A stretch of DNA of 64,000 nucleotides from Faecalicatena_A orotica (lineage in GTDB: Bacteria; Bacillota; Clostridia; Lachnospirales; Lachnospiraceae): NCBI RefSeq assembly GCF_040545875.1, contig NZ_JBEPMR010000001.1; one strand, 5' to 3'. Positions 28,505 to 36,514 of the stretch are shown here, piece after piece. How positions within the stretch are numbered: the first letter of the stretch is position 1; each line of letters begins with the position of its first letter. The notes beneath the pieces are model-generated. The model saw nothing but the letters and a program-made list of their open reading frames with translations, was not told the DNA's origin and searched no databases. The position numbers and the translations under genes are program-made.

Positions 28505-28567
28505 TTTCTGTCCTTTCTTTTTGGGGAAGGACAGCCTTCCCCAAATACAGCGATCCGGCATTCTGGA

Positions 28568-30370
28568 TTACAGCCCAAGTTCCCGGTCTTTCTCAGCCGT
28601 GGGAACACCGTCTGTATCCCAGCCTCTTACCCGGTAGTATTCTTCCAGCATGGTATGAAGTTCATTTACCTTACCCTGTGCCGGTCCTTCCGGAAGCTGT
28701 TCTCTTAAAAGCCGTGGAGGCAGAGTATCCTTTTCTACTCCTGCAGCCAGATTGAATTTCTTCTCCAGATTCCACACACGTTCTCCCTTTAATAAGATAT
28801 CCGCATCTGATTCGTCACTTCCGACTGCTTCCCTGTACTGGGCTGCAACTTCCGGAAGACCAATTGCAAAGGAAGTGAACAGGCAGATTCCTACAGAGTC
28901 TATTAAGGCAGTCAGGTCCTGGAAAATCTTCAGCATTCCTGCTTTTCCCTCTGTCACAAGAGGATCCATCTTTGTTGGAAGGCCTAATACTTCCGGCGAT
29001 GTCATATATCCGCGTACATGGCAGCCGCCCCGGTTGGACGTTGCATATTCCAGACCGATTCCCTGCATTGCCCTTCCGTCATATGCCGGCATTTCCTGTT
29101 TCTTTACAGACATTGACAGTTCCGGATGTCCGTATTTTTCTGCCAGCCTGTAAGAACCTAGTGCCAGCTGCGCTCCAAAGCCTTCGTTTTTGCCGGTCAG
29201 CTCTGCAAGCTTCACCATAGTGGCGGCATCGCCAAAGCGGATGGCAATTCCACCGGTATCTGCTTCTGTAAGGTGGCCTGCTTCAAATAATTCCATAGCA
29301 CAGGCTATGGTCGCACCCAGCGTAATCGGGTCAAAACCATATTCATTGCAAATAAAGTTCGCTTTGCATACTGCTTCCAGATCATCAATGCCGCAGTCTG
29401 CCCCAAAAGACCATCCTGCCTCATATTCCGGCCCTTCCCCTCTTGATTTGAAGGGACCGTCAGGAATATCAACGACACGCCCACATCCAATACAACAGCC
29501 AAAGCAGCCCTTATTCCGAACCAGATATTTCTCTGCCAGCGTCTCGCCGGAAATATTGTCTGCATCTGCAAATACGGAGCCGTCGCGGCCATTGCGCAGA
29601 GGCAGTGCACCGGACTCATTGATAATATTGACCAGAATCTCTGTCCCGTAAGCTCCGAGCCCCTCTCCTGTTACCGGGTGTGCCTTCAGCATTTTACGGG
29701 CATTGGTAATCGCATCCATAAAACCTTCCGGACGGGCTACACGGATAGATTTTGTACCTTTCACTACAACTGCCTTTAACTTCTTGCTTCCCATTACAGC
29801 TCCCAGGCCTCCCCTTCCGGCTGCGCGGTGTTTATCATTCATAACGCCTGCATACAGGCAGAGATTCTCACCCGCAGGTCCGATACAGGATACCCGGAAG
29901 GAAGCCCCGCATCTTTTGTTCAGTTCGTCTGTTGTCTCAAAAACTGTCCTGCCCCACAGATCTCTGGCATCTCTAAGTTCCACTGTATCGTCATTAATAT
30001 ACAGATAAACCGGATGGTCACTGGCACCTTCAAATATAATGCCGTCATATCCTGCATACTTTAGTTCCGGTCCAAAATGCCCGCCCGAGTTGGCTGCACC
30101 AATTGTACCGGTAAGAGGCGCCTTAGCTACTACCTCGTACCGGCCGCCGCAGGAAGCCGCTGTTCCGGTCAAAGGCCCTGTCATAAAAATAAGCTTGTTA
30201 TCCGGGCCAAGCGGTTCTACTTTTGGGTCAGCCTCGTCACAGAAATACTTTGTCCCCAGTCCTCTGGCTCCTACAAAATCTTTGGCCGCCGTCATATTCA
30301 GCGGTTCTTTCGTTATCTTCCCACATGCCAGATCCACTCTCAATATTTGTCCCATATATCCGTTCATCAT
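28568..30370 (-). CDS. Tungsten-containing aldehyde:ferredoxin oxidoreductase family catalytic subunit
   Basis: 600 residues, the usual size for the AOR family, which oxidises aldehydes to acids with a tungsten bis-pyranopterin. The N-terminal domain shows [36 protein letters not shown] and [20 protein letters not shown]. The [4Fe-4S] ligands are in [11 protein letters not shown] near residue 285, with the fourth Cys in [10 protein letters not shown] near 500. Start ATG follows GAGGAGG; it overlaps the ferredoxin gene by four bases. With the polyferredoxin and NuoE/F/HydA-N-like subunits it would form a five-subunit complex like the Wor-type bifurcating aldehyde oxidoreductases. The precise aldehyde is unknown. 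Confidence 0.93.
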   Translation of the reverse strand: MMNGYMGQILRVDLACGKITKEPLNMTAAKDFVGARGLGTKYFCDEADPKVEPLGPDNKLIFMTGPLTGTAASCGGRYEVVAKAPLTGTIGAANSGGHFGPELKYAGYDGIIFEGASDHPVYLYINDDTVELRDARDLWGRTVFETTDELNKRCGASFRVSCIGPAGENLCLYAGVMNDKHRAAGRGGLGAVMGSKKLKAVVVKGTKSIRVARPEGFMDAITNARKMLKAHPVTGEGLGAYGTEILVNIINESGALPLRNGRDGSVFADADNISGETLAEKYLVRNKGCFGCCIGCGRVVDIPDGPFKSRGEGPEYEAGWSFGADCGIDDLEAVCKANFICNEYGFDPITLGATIACAMELFEAGHLTEADTGGIAIRFGDAATMVKLAELTGKNEGFGAQLALGSYRLAEKYGHPELSMSVKKQEMPAYDGRAMQGIGLEYATSNRGGCHVRGYMTSPEVLGLPTKMDPLVTEGKAGMLKIFQDLTALIDSVGICLFTSFAIGLPEVAAQYREAVGSDESDADILLKGERVWNLEKKFNLAAGVEKDTLPPRLLREQLPEGPAQGKVNELHTMLEEYYRVRGWDTDGVPTAEKDRELGL

Positions 30371-30846
30371 GCTTTTGCCTCCTCTCCAAATACATCTTTA
30401 AAGTGGTCAGCAACTGCACGCCTTCTGTCAATCCCTTCTTCCGGGTCTTCATATGTAATAGCTCCGGTAGGACAGAATTCCGCACATTTTGGTTCTCCGC
30501 CGCACAGGTCACATTTATGTACCTGCCGCCGTTCCGTGTTAAATCCAATATTGCCAAGAGGACACGCATTCATACACATCTTGCACCCAATGCATTTATC
30601 TGCGTTAATCACAACTGCATCTTTGTCGTCCCGTGAGATCGCGCCAACCGGACACACTTCCAGACAACAGGGGTCTTCACACTGCATACACATAACGGGG
30701 ATGCTGATAGCTGCCTCCTCATATGACATGACACTTACATTGGCAAATCTCGGATTAAACGCACCGTTGTGGCCAAAGGAACAGACCAGTTCACATGTTC
30801 TGCACCCCAGACATTTTTCGGGTTTAATCAATAGCTGTTTCCCCAT
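30367..30846 (-). CDS. Polyferredoxin electron-transfer subunit of the tungsten oxidoreductase
   Basis: 159 residues with four [4Fe-4S] motifs in the HycB/DMSO-reductase B pattern: [35 protein letters not shown] and CDLCGG with CAEFC. Such small subunits wire AOR-family enzymes to redox partners. It is the first gene after the structured leader at 30910-31014 and overlaps the catalytic-subunit gene by four bases. ATG follows GGAGG. Confidence 0.92.
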   Translation of the reverse strand: MGKQLLIKPEKCLGCRTCELVCSFGHNGAFNPRFANVSVMSYEEAAISIPVMCMQCEDPCCLEVCPVGAISRDDKDAVVINADKCIGCKMCMNACPLGNIGFNTERRQVHKCDLCGGEPKCAEFCPTGAITYEDPEEGIDRRRAVADHFKDVFGEEAKA

Positions 30847-30872
30847 GTTTCAAATACCTCCTTTTCTACACA

Positions 30873-30909
30873 GAAAAATCCATTATCATACCTACCGATA
30901 TAATAATGG
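30873..30909 (-). terminator. Leader terminator upstream of the tungsten oxidoreductase operon
   Basis: On the minus strand CCATTATTAT pairs with ATGATAATGG (nine Watson-Crick pairs and one G-U) and is followed by ATTTTTC. It begins directly after the 3' strand of aptamer P1 and ends 27 bases before the first start codon, the classical riboswitch expression-platform layout. Confidence 0.8.
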
Positions 30910-31014
30910 ACTCCTTCGCAATCAGGCAGGCACCCCTGTTCCCAGTGATACCCATTGGTCCTGCTTTCCCGTATATCTTTCGGCTCCATACGTCGGAAAT
31001 GCAGGACTCGGAGT
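30910..31014 (-). ncRNA. Moco/Tuco-family riboswitch aptamer upstream of the tungsten oxidoreductase operon
   Basis: Minus-strand element closed by ACTCC/GGAGT (P1). TCCTGC pairs with GCAGGA, TTTCC with GGAAA, and GTAT with ATAC in an internal arm containing GCCGAAAG. Then come CCAATGGGTAT, GGGAAC, GGGGTGCCTGCC and GCGAAGGAG, which I recognise as the conserved 3' core of Moco-family RNAs. A TATACT box at 31042-31037 would start the transcript just upstream. The downstream operon encodes a tungsten-pterin enzyme, the expected target class. Confidence 0.76.
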
Positions 31015-31071
31015 TTATTAATTTGTTCTTATACATAGTATAATATATGTTCACAGAAAATGCCATCAAAA

Positions 31072-31091
31072 AACTTCTTTTTTTGTATAAT
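31072..31091 (-). terminator. AT-rich hairpin after the MOSC-MoeB gene
   Basis: CAAAAAA and TTTTTTG arms around a short loop lie 16 bases past the stop. It is a weak stem, but the position fits a terminator separating this gene from the riboswitch-led operon. Confidence 0.4.
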
Positions 31092-31106
31092 TTTATGTAT
31101 TTTTAA

Positions 31107-32279
31107 CTATTTTTCGTTATTTTTTTGACAATTATATACATTTCTACACACCATACACTCCGGGTTCTTTTTTACTGGAAGCTCTTCCAGTGTTCCATAT
31201 ACTCCATCATAGCTTAAGACCGTTCCGCCTTTTATCGGAATCCCCGCAAGATACTGCAGGGCAAACTGTGCTTCCAGGGCACCCACGACCATTGTGGTCG
31301 TTCCAAGGGAGCTGCTTGTGCGGGAGGGTTCTTTTCCTTCCGGGTTGATACACGCCAGACAGGGGCATTCATTCCCGAGAATTGCTGTTACTGTACCATA
31401 AAAACCATCGACAGCCCCGTCAATCAAAGGCTTCCCTGAAGAAACAGCGGTTCTGTTGATCAGAAGCCTCGTCGATATACGGTCAACTGCCGCAATCACC
31501 AAATCATAATTGTTTATAATAGAACTTCCATTTTCTTCTGTAAACCATTCCGGATAGATGTCCGTCTGACAGTCCGGACGGAATGCACTTACCCATCTTC
31601 CGGCACATTCTGCCTTGTTTTTTCCTAAATCTAAAGGGCTGTAAAGAAACTGCCTGTTCAGGTTGGTCTCTTCCACTACGTCCCCGTCCATAATACCAAT
31701 ACGCCCCACGCCGGCTTCTGAAAGCGCTGTCAGTACCGGACAGCCAAGACCTCCTGCTCCAATAACAAGGACGGAAGAATTACAAAAGGCTTCCTGTTCT
31801 TTCCTTCCGATGGAAGGAACCATCATCTGTCTCTCATAGCGGTTCCAATTGTAACCACACTGAACTTTGTCACCAATATGTATCTCACCATCTGAGACTG
31901 CCGATGCATACCAGCAGGAATCTTTCAGCATACAGTCCATATGTTCCCTGCAGCGTGCGCACTCTTTAAAACAGCGCTTTTTGCCTTCCACTGCAAGCAC
32001 TGCCCCTCCGGCTTTTAATCTCGGTCCCGGTATGCTGCCTCCCTTGGTATCTATTACGATATTAGCCTTAAACCTTCCGAAGCATAAGCCCTCCACTTCC
32101 TGTGCCTGCATCCATTCATATGCATCCCTCGTCATAATGCTGATCTGCCTGTCTTTGTCAAAACAGTGGCGGTCTCCTTCAATCCCCCTGCCTTTTAAAA
32201 CTTTCACAGCATCCTTTTCGATGCCGGGCTTCCCCCTTTCTTCAAATATCCGCAATCCGCTGACTTCCTGCTCTTTCAT
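31107..32279 (-). CDS. MOSC domain fused to a MoeB/ThiF-type adenylyltransferase
   Basis: 390 residues in two parts. Residues 1-150 are a MOSC domain (GRGIEGDRH, FKANIVID, GDKVQCG), a fold that handles molybdenum-cofactor sulfur; clustered cysteines (CARCREHMDC) are candidate sulfur carriers. Residues 155-390 are an E1-like MoeB domain: VLVIGAGGLGCPVLTALSEA (nucleotide loop), DGDVVEETNLNRQF, DGAVDGFYGT and zinc-binding pairs CPCLAC and CMVC. MoeB adenylates the MoaD C-terminus. Start ATG 32279 follows GGAGG; a GTG nine bases upstream overlaps that site. It probably activates the MoaD encoded at 28229-28504. Confidence 0.88.
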   Translation of the reverse strand: MKEQEVSGLRIFEERGKPGIEKDAVKVLKGRGIEGDRHCFDKDRQISIMTRDAYEWMQAQEVEGLCFGRFKANIVIDTKGGSIPGPRLKAGGAVLAVEGKKRCFKECARCREHMDCMLKDSCWYASAVSDGEIHIGDKVQCGYNWNRYERQMMVPSIGRKEQEAFCNSSVLVIGAGGLGCPVLTALSEAGVGRIGIMDGDVVEETNLNRQFLYSPLDLGKNKAECAGRWVSAFRPDCQTDIYPEWFTEENGSSIINNYDLVIAAVDRISTRLLINRTAVSSGKPLIDGAVDGFYGTVTAILGNECPCLACINPEGKEPSRTSSSLGTTTMVVGALEAQFALQYLAGIPIKGGTVLSYDGVYGTLEELPVKKNPECMVCRNVYNCQKNNEK

Positions 32280-32330
32280 TACAGGCACCTCCGATCAATA
32301 TATCATTATTCATGGTATTATCATATCCAA

Positions 32331-32359
32331 ATTATACAATGTTTTATATGCAAAGTAAA
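32331..32359 (-). promoter_or_regulatory. Candidate promoter of the MOSC-MoeB gene
   Basis: On the minus strand TTTACT and TATAAT are spaced by 17 bases, about 50 bases upstream of the start codon. Confidence 0.62.
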
Positions 32360-32394
32360 CGAAGGTATCCTATGTGGAGAGAATGCAGAATTTA

Positions 32395-33336
32395 CTATAT
32401 TTTATTTTTCTCAATAAATTCTGTGATATATGCATGCAATTGCTCTAAAGCCATTTTCTCGACAGGATAATGACTTCCGTTTTCCAGCCTCTTTATAGTC
32501 ACTGGGACGTTCCTGATTCTGTTCAAAAAAGGTTCGCTCAGATAAAGCGGGGTCCATTTGTCATTTTCAGGCTGTGTCAGCAAAACCGGACAGATATCAA
32601 ATTTTTCCGGCTCTGTTTCTGGCTGGTAAGTCATGTAAGAATGAATAAATTTCATTGGTACACGGTTCCCCGCAGATGATGGATCTGACAGCATTTCTTT
32701 CAGACAGTTTTCATTATTGCAAAGTGCTGACATTTTAGAGCAGACGGACATTTTCATCTTCATGCCTCCCATGCCTGTCTTTACAGCCAGCCCTGCAAGA
32801 GGGGTTCCCATATGTGACCAGAAAGCATTATTCGCTGTTTCATTTCGGACCAGTTGGCTTCTCTGATCCAGAAATGTCATGCCTATGATTCCTTTTACCT
32901 TTTTGTTTTTGCATGCAGCATGGTAAGTCTCCATCCCACCCGCAGATAAACCATAGAGAAAAACCGGGCGGGAATCTCTGGTTAATTCGTAGTCTATATA
33001 GTCACTTCCAAGCTGCACCCAATCGTCGTAGCTAATCGTTTTCTTCTGTTTTATCTCTGTAACGCCATACAGGGGCATATCAATTGCAATCACTTCATAT
33101 CCATCGATAGCAAGCGGTCTGCCTATGATTGTAGTCATTTGACGGCCATTCGTTCCGACTCCATGAAATAAAATGATCTTAACTTTTGCATCCGGATTTC
33201 TGTATGCATCCAAGTGAACGTTATTCCCATGCCAGTCCCAGTGTTCCTCCTGTGGCAGAAATTTTCCTTTAAAATGAAATTCCTCGGGAAGGTAAGACAT
33301 GATTTTCTCCCAGCTTTTTTGTTCTGAATAATCCAT
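32395..33336 (-). CDS. Alpha/beta hydrolase under ArsR control
   Basis: 313-residue cytoplasmic hydrolase. The oxyanion-hole strand ILFHGVGTNGRQM lies near residue 74, the nucleophile elbow is GLSAGG near 150, and the acid and base are probably in LTQPENDKWTP and NGSHYPVE near the C-terminus. No signal peptide. Start ATG 33336 follows AAGGAG. A 16-base operator identical to one ahead of the arsR-type gene lies 27 bases upstream, so the regulator very probably controls it. The substrate (ester, peroxide or lactone) is unknown. Confidence 0.82.
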   Translation of the reverse strand: MDYSEQKSWEKIMSYLPEEFHFKGKFLPQEEHWDWHGNNVHLDAYRNPDAKVKIILFHGVGTNGRQMTTIIGRPLAIDGYEVIAIDMPLYGVTEIKQKKTISYDDWVQLGSDYIDYELTRDSRPVFLYGLSAGGMETYHAACKNKKVKGIIGMTFLDQRSQLVRNETANNAFWSHMGTPLAGLAVKTGMGGMKMKMSVCSKMSALCNNENCLKEMLSDPSSAGNRVPMKFIHSYMTYQPETEPEKFDICPVLLTQPENDKWTPLYLSEPFLNRIRNVPVTIKRLENGSHYPVEKMALEQLHAYITEFIEKNKI

Positions 33337-33362
33337 ACAATGTTCTCCTTTTATTTTTATAA

Positions 33363-33378
33363 GTTTAAACATATAAAC
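33363..33378. promoter_or_regulatory. ArsR-type operator, copy ahead of the hydrolase
   Basis: GTTTAAACATATAAAC, with GTTTA/TAAAC arms, occurs here and again, inverted and identical in all 16 bases, at 33751-33766. Confidence 0.72.
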
Positions 33379-33394
33379 TTGTTTTGTGAAAGAT

Positions 33395-33416
33395 AACACC
33401 TCACAATGGAGGTGTT
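33395..33416 (-). terminator. Hairpin after the arsR-type gene
   Basis: Perfect eight-base arms AACACCTC and GAGGTGTT with a six-base loop directly follow the stop codon. The T-run is poor (ATCTTTC). Confidence 0.45.
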
Positions 33417-33418
33417 CT

Positions 33419-33730
33419 TTACTTCATTTGCTCAATATCCTTTTCGATAGATGCAGTCAGATTTTTCAACTGGTCAAGTGCGGTCTTCAAATTCAACTGA
33501 TAGTATCTTTCTTTTCCTTCCTGACGGACCATTACTAATCCGGTATCCAGCAGTAATTTCAGATGGTGTGATACTGCCGGACGGGACAATGATAACTTTT
33601 CAGTAAGTGAAGATACACTTAACTCACGGTTTTCAAACAAAAGCTGTGTAATCTCCTGACGTCTCTCATCCTGAAGCATTGAAAATATAGGAGCACATTC
33701 CTTCATGTAAAGCATCGTCTTCTTACTCAT
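33419..33730 (-). CDS. ArsR-family HTH transcriptional repressor
   Basis: 103-residue winged-helix protein. The recognition region is near residues 38-60 (LSVSSLTEKLSLSRPAVSHH) followed by the wing (GKERYYQLN). The metal-binding cysteine motif of classical ArsR is absent, so it more likely senses an organic molecule or redox state, like other non-metal ArsR proteins. It precedes the hydrolase on the same strand with an 82-base gap. Start ATG follows AAGGAG. The palindrome 20 bases upstream suggests autoregulation. Confidence 0.9.
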   Translation of the reverse strand: MSKKTMLYMKECAPIFSMLQDERRQEITQLLFENRELSVSSLTEKLSLSRPAVSHHLKLLLDTGLVMVRQEGKERYYQLNLKTALDQLKNLTASIEKDIEQMK

Positions 33731-33750
33731 AGGTTCTCCTTTTGATATAG

Positions 33751-33766
33751 GTTTATATGTTTAAAC
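33751..33766. promoter_or_regulatory. ArsR-type operator, copy ahead of the arsR-type gene
   Basis: GTTTATATGTTTAAAC is the exact reverse complement of the element at 33363-33378 and lies 20 bases upstream of the regulator's start codon. Confidence 0.72.
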
Positions 33767-33822
33767 ATATATTAGCATCTTATCATATAAAAATCAAGAC
33801 GGTGATAAAAAATCATTCATTT

Positions 33823-36453
33823 TCATCCATTCGCTTTACGAATACAGTCTGCAAGTGTCCTGCAGAGCTGTGAAACATCCAGTGGTTTGCTGACATGGGC
33901 GTTCATTCCGGCTGCAAGGGCCGCAGAGATATCTTCATTGAATGCATTGGCTGTTGTGGCAATGATTGGAATTGTGAGGGCCATAGGATGGTCTGATGCA
34001 CGAATACATCTCGCAGATTCATGACCGTCCATGACCGGCATCTGGACATCCATCAAAATGGCGTCGTAATCACCGGGAGCAGAATCAAGGAAGGTATCCA
34101 GTGCCTGCTTCCCATCCTCCACGCAGTCAACCTCAGCCCCGTTCATGCGCAGCAGGGTTGCTGTAATCTCCTGATTGAGTATATTATCCTCTGCCATCAG
34201 CAGAGAGAAACCATCCAGAAGTTTTCCGACAGATTTATCTTCTGCTCCGGCAGGCAAATGCCCTTTTTGTACCAGCGCCGACTTGATTGCGGCATAAACA
34301 GAAGAGCGGTAGAGGGGCTTTGGAAGAAACCCATTCACGCCCGCGGCACGTGCCTCTTCCTCCACTTCTGAAATATCATATGCCGAAATCATCACAATAG
34401 GGATGTTATTTCCCACTTCCCTGCGGATACGGCGGGTCACCTCGACACCGTCCATATCCGGCATTTTCCAGTCAATGAGGCAAAGGTCTATATCCCGGCC
34501 CTCCCTGTGTGTCTCTTTTACCTGTTTTATAGCCCCGGCACCGGACTGGTACCATTTAGCATCGATCTTTATTTTTTTCAAAAGAACCGCTGTCTGCTCA
34601 CAAACCTGCTGTTCATCGTCCACAATTATCGCCCGCAGCCCCTGCTGTGCAAAATCAGGCTCTGTCAGACTGCTCTCTTTTCCCTTTTTAAACGGCAGAT
34701 CAACAATGCATGTAGTTCCCACGCCAGGTTCGCTCTCTATCTGGATCTGGCCGTCCATCAGGGTGACCAGATTACTGGTGATGGACATCCCCAGCCCTGT
34801 CCCCCCATAACGTTTCGCAATAGAGGCATCTGCCTGTTCAAACGGCCGGAATATTTTTGCGACGGCCTCCTTCGTCATACCGATTCCGGTGTCAGAAAGA
34901 ATAAAACGAAGAATATCTGTCGTGTTCCCATTTCTATGGCGTGAGACATCCAGCCGGATTGCGCCTCCCGGTGAAGTAAATTTCACTGCGTTGGAGCTGA
35001 GATTCAAAAGGATCTGGTTAAGCCGCAGCGAATCGCCGATAAAAATAGTATCTTCCCCGAATCCTTCCATTGTTTCCTCAAACTCTATCCCCTTTTCTTT
35101 CGCCTGCGCGTAAACTGTGGACACAAAACCATTGACCACCTCAAAAATATCAAAAGGTTCCTTCTGCAGCACCATCTTGCTGCTCTCAATCTTTGACATA
35201 TCGAGTACATCATTAATCAGCATAAGTAAATGTTTAGAGGAAATATTAATTTTAGAGAGACAATCCTCTACTCTGGCGGGATCTTTGACTGAAGCTGCCG
35301 CAATGGTGGTCATACCTATGATTGCATTTAAAGGGGTACGTATCTCATGGCTCATCCGCGACAGAAATTCACTCTTTGCCATGTTGGCACGCTCCGCCGC
35401 CAGCATAGCGTCCTGCAGGGCCTGACGGGACCGTACCTCATCTGTCCGGTCAGAGAACACCGTAATTAACTGAGGAGTATTTAAATCTTCGACCCGGTAG
35501 ACCCGGATCAGCATCCAGCATTTTTTCTGGTCTGGTTTCGTGTACTCCACCAGTCTTTCAAACGGGGAATTAAATTGAGGATCTCTGATTCCCTCCTGAA
35601 TCGCCAGAGTGTCTTCTTCTGACAGCCCCTTGTAAAGGCTTTCTACATTCGGCATATATATCCCAAGAATCCTCTCCAGATTAAGCCCCCGGTAATTGAT
35701 AACGCCTGTGTTGGCATCCCTGATAATGAATGCATCATCAATGCTCAGCGATAAATTATCAAAGAGCCTGTTCCGGTAAACCAGTTCTTTCCGCTGGCGG
35801 TGCAGAACATATTGGGAAACCAGCAGTACGATAATCATCAGCCCCATCAGCACGATAGATCCGGTCAGATTGGTGATCCGCAGTTTCTCTGAAGTCACTC
35901 CATACCCCACCTTTTTTGCCTGGGCAATCCCAATAATATCTTCTGTATGGCGAAGTGCCTGATCATAGAGAGGCTGCAGATGTTCCTGGGCATAGTTTTC
36001 TATATTTTCCTCCGTAAGCTCCTGCTGTTCACAAAAGGCCAGATAAAGCGTCTGTTCTGTCCGCAAAAGCGCCAGTGTATTCTTAAGCTCTAATACATCT
36101 TCTGAATCGCCCAGATATAATTCCTCAATCCGGGAAACAGGTTCTTCCAATAAAGCTGAAAGTTCCTCTAGCTTGCTGTCAGCAATCGCCACATCCTCAC
36201 TGTTGTGATGGCGCTCCAGCCGCCCTGTCCGAAGGCTCATTTCTGATACATAAAGCTTTACATCACCGGCAGAAATCACCACTTCAAAGGGATGGTTCGA
36301 TATAATCTCTGTCTGCGCCGCCAGTTTGGCGGAGTTATTAATAGTCATGGCCAGAAAGCAAAGCATCAGCAGAATTAAAATTCCTGTACTGATCACACTT
36401 ATCCGCTGGCTCCGCCCTACAGAGTTCTTTTTATCCCCCATAATTTTTTGCAT
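33823..36453 (-). CDS. Hybrid sensor histidine kinase with two receiver domains
   Basis: 876-residue membrane sensor. Order: TM helix (about 17-37), extracellular helical sensor (38-195), TM helix (196-216), PAS-like domain (about 225-340), HisKA H-box MSHEIRTPLNAIIG (about 367-380), HATPase (NLSSNAVKF; DTGIGM; GGTGLGM), receiver 1 (about 608-725, VDDE and LIDWKMPDMDG) and receiver 2 (about 750-870, AEDN and LMDVQMPVMDG). Both receivers keep their Asp and Lys. No HPt domain is visible in it. It lies 61 bases downstream of the REC-EAL gene on the same strand, so that protein is a likely phosphorelay partner. ATG after AAGGAG. Confidence 0.93.
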   Translation of the reverse strand: MQKIMGDKKNSVGRSQRISVISTGILILLMLCFLAMTINNSAKLAAQTEIISNHPFEVVISAGDVKLYVSEMSLRTGRLERHHNSEDVAIADSKLEELSALLEEPVSRIEELYLGDSEDVLELKNTLALLRTEQTLYLAFCEQQELTEENIENYAQEHLQPLYDQALRHTEDIIGIAQAKKVGYGVTSEKLRITNLTGSIVLMGLMIIVLLVSQYVLHRQRKELVYRNRLFDNLSLSIDDAFIIRDANTGVINYRGLNLERILGIYMPNVESLYKGLSEEDTLAIQEGIRDPQFNSPFERLVEYTKPDQKKCWMLIRVYRVEDLNTPQLITVFSDRTDEVRSRQALQDAMLAAERANMAKSEFLSRMSHEIRTPLNAIIGMTTIAAASVKDPARVEDCLSKINISSKHLLMLINDVLDMSKIESSKMVLQKEPFDIFEVVNGFVSTVYAQAKEKGIEFEETMEGFGEDTIFIGDSLRLNQILLNLSSNAVKFTSPGGAIRLDVSRHRNGNTTDILRFILSDTGIGMTKEAVAKIFRPFEQADASIAKRYGGTGLGMSITSNLVTLMDGQIQIESEPGVGTTCIVDLPFKKGKESSLTEPDFAQQGLRAIIVDDEQQVCEQTAVLLKKIKIDAKWYQSGAGAIKQVKETHREGRDIDLCLIDWKMPDMDGVEVTRRIRREVGNNIPIVMISAYDISEVEEEARAAGVNGFLPKPLYRSSVYAAIKSALVQKGHLPAGAEDKSVGKLLDGFSLLMAEDNILNQEITATLLRMNGAEVDCVEDGKQALDTFLDSAPGDYDAILMDVQMPVMDGHESARCIRASDHPMALTIPIIATTANAFNEDISAALAAGMNAHVSKPLDVSQLCRTLADCIRKANG

Positions 36454-36514
36454 CTGTCTTAACTCCTTGCCTTTCCGGCTGCATACTATTCCTTTCCAAA
36501 TATCTGCCGCCCGT

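Noticed and set aside
30077..31021. A 314-residue open frame on the plus strand opposite the tungsten catalytic subunit, the ferredoxin and the leader RNA
   Set aside because: It is antisense to three well-supported features, shows low-complexity composition with many Ser/His/Pro, and has no ribosome-binding site or family motif.
30866..31069. A 67-residue minus-strand open frame across the leader of the oxidoreductase operon
   Set aside because: Its sequence is explained by the paired arms and conserved core of the Moco-type RNA, and no ribosome-binding site precedes it.
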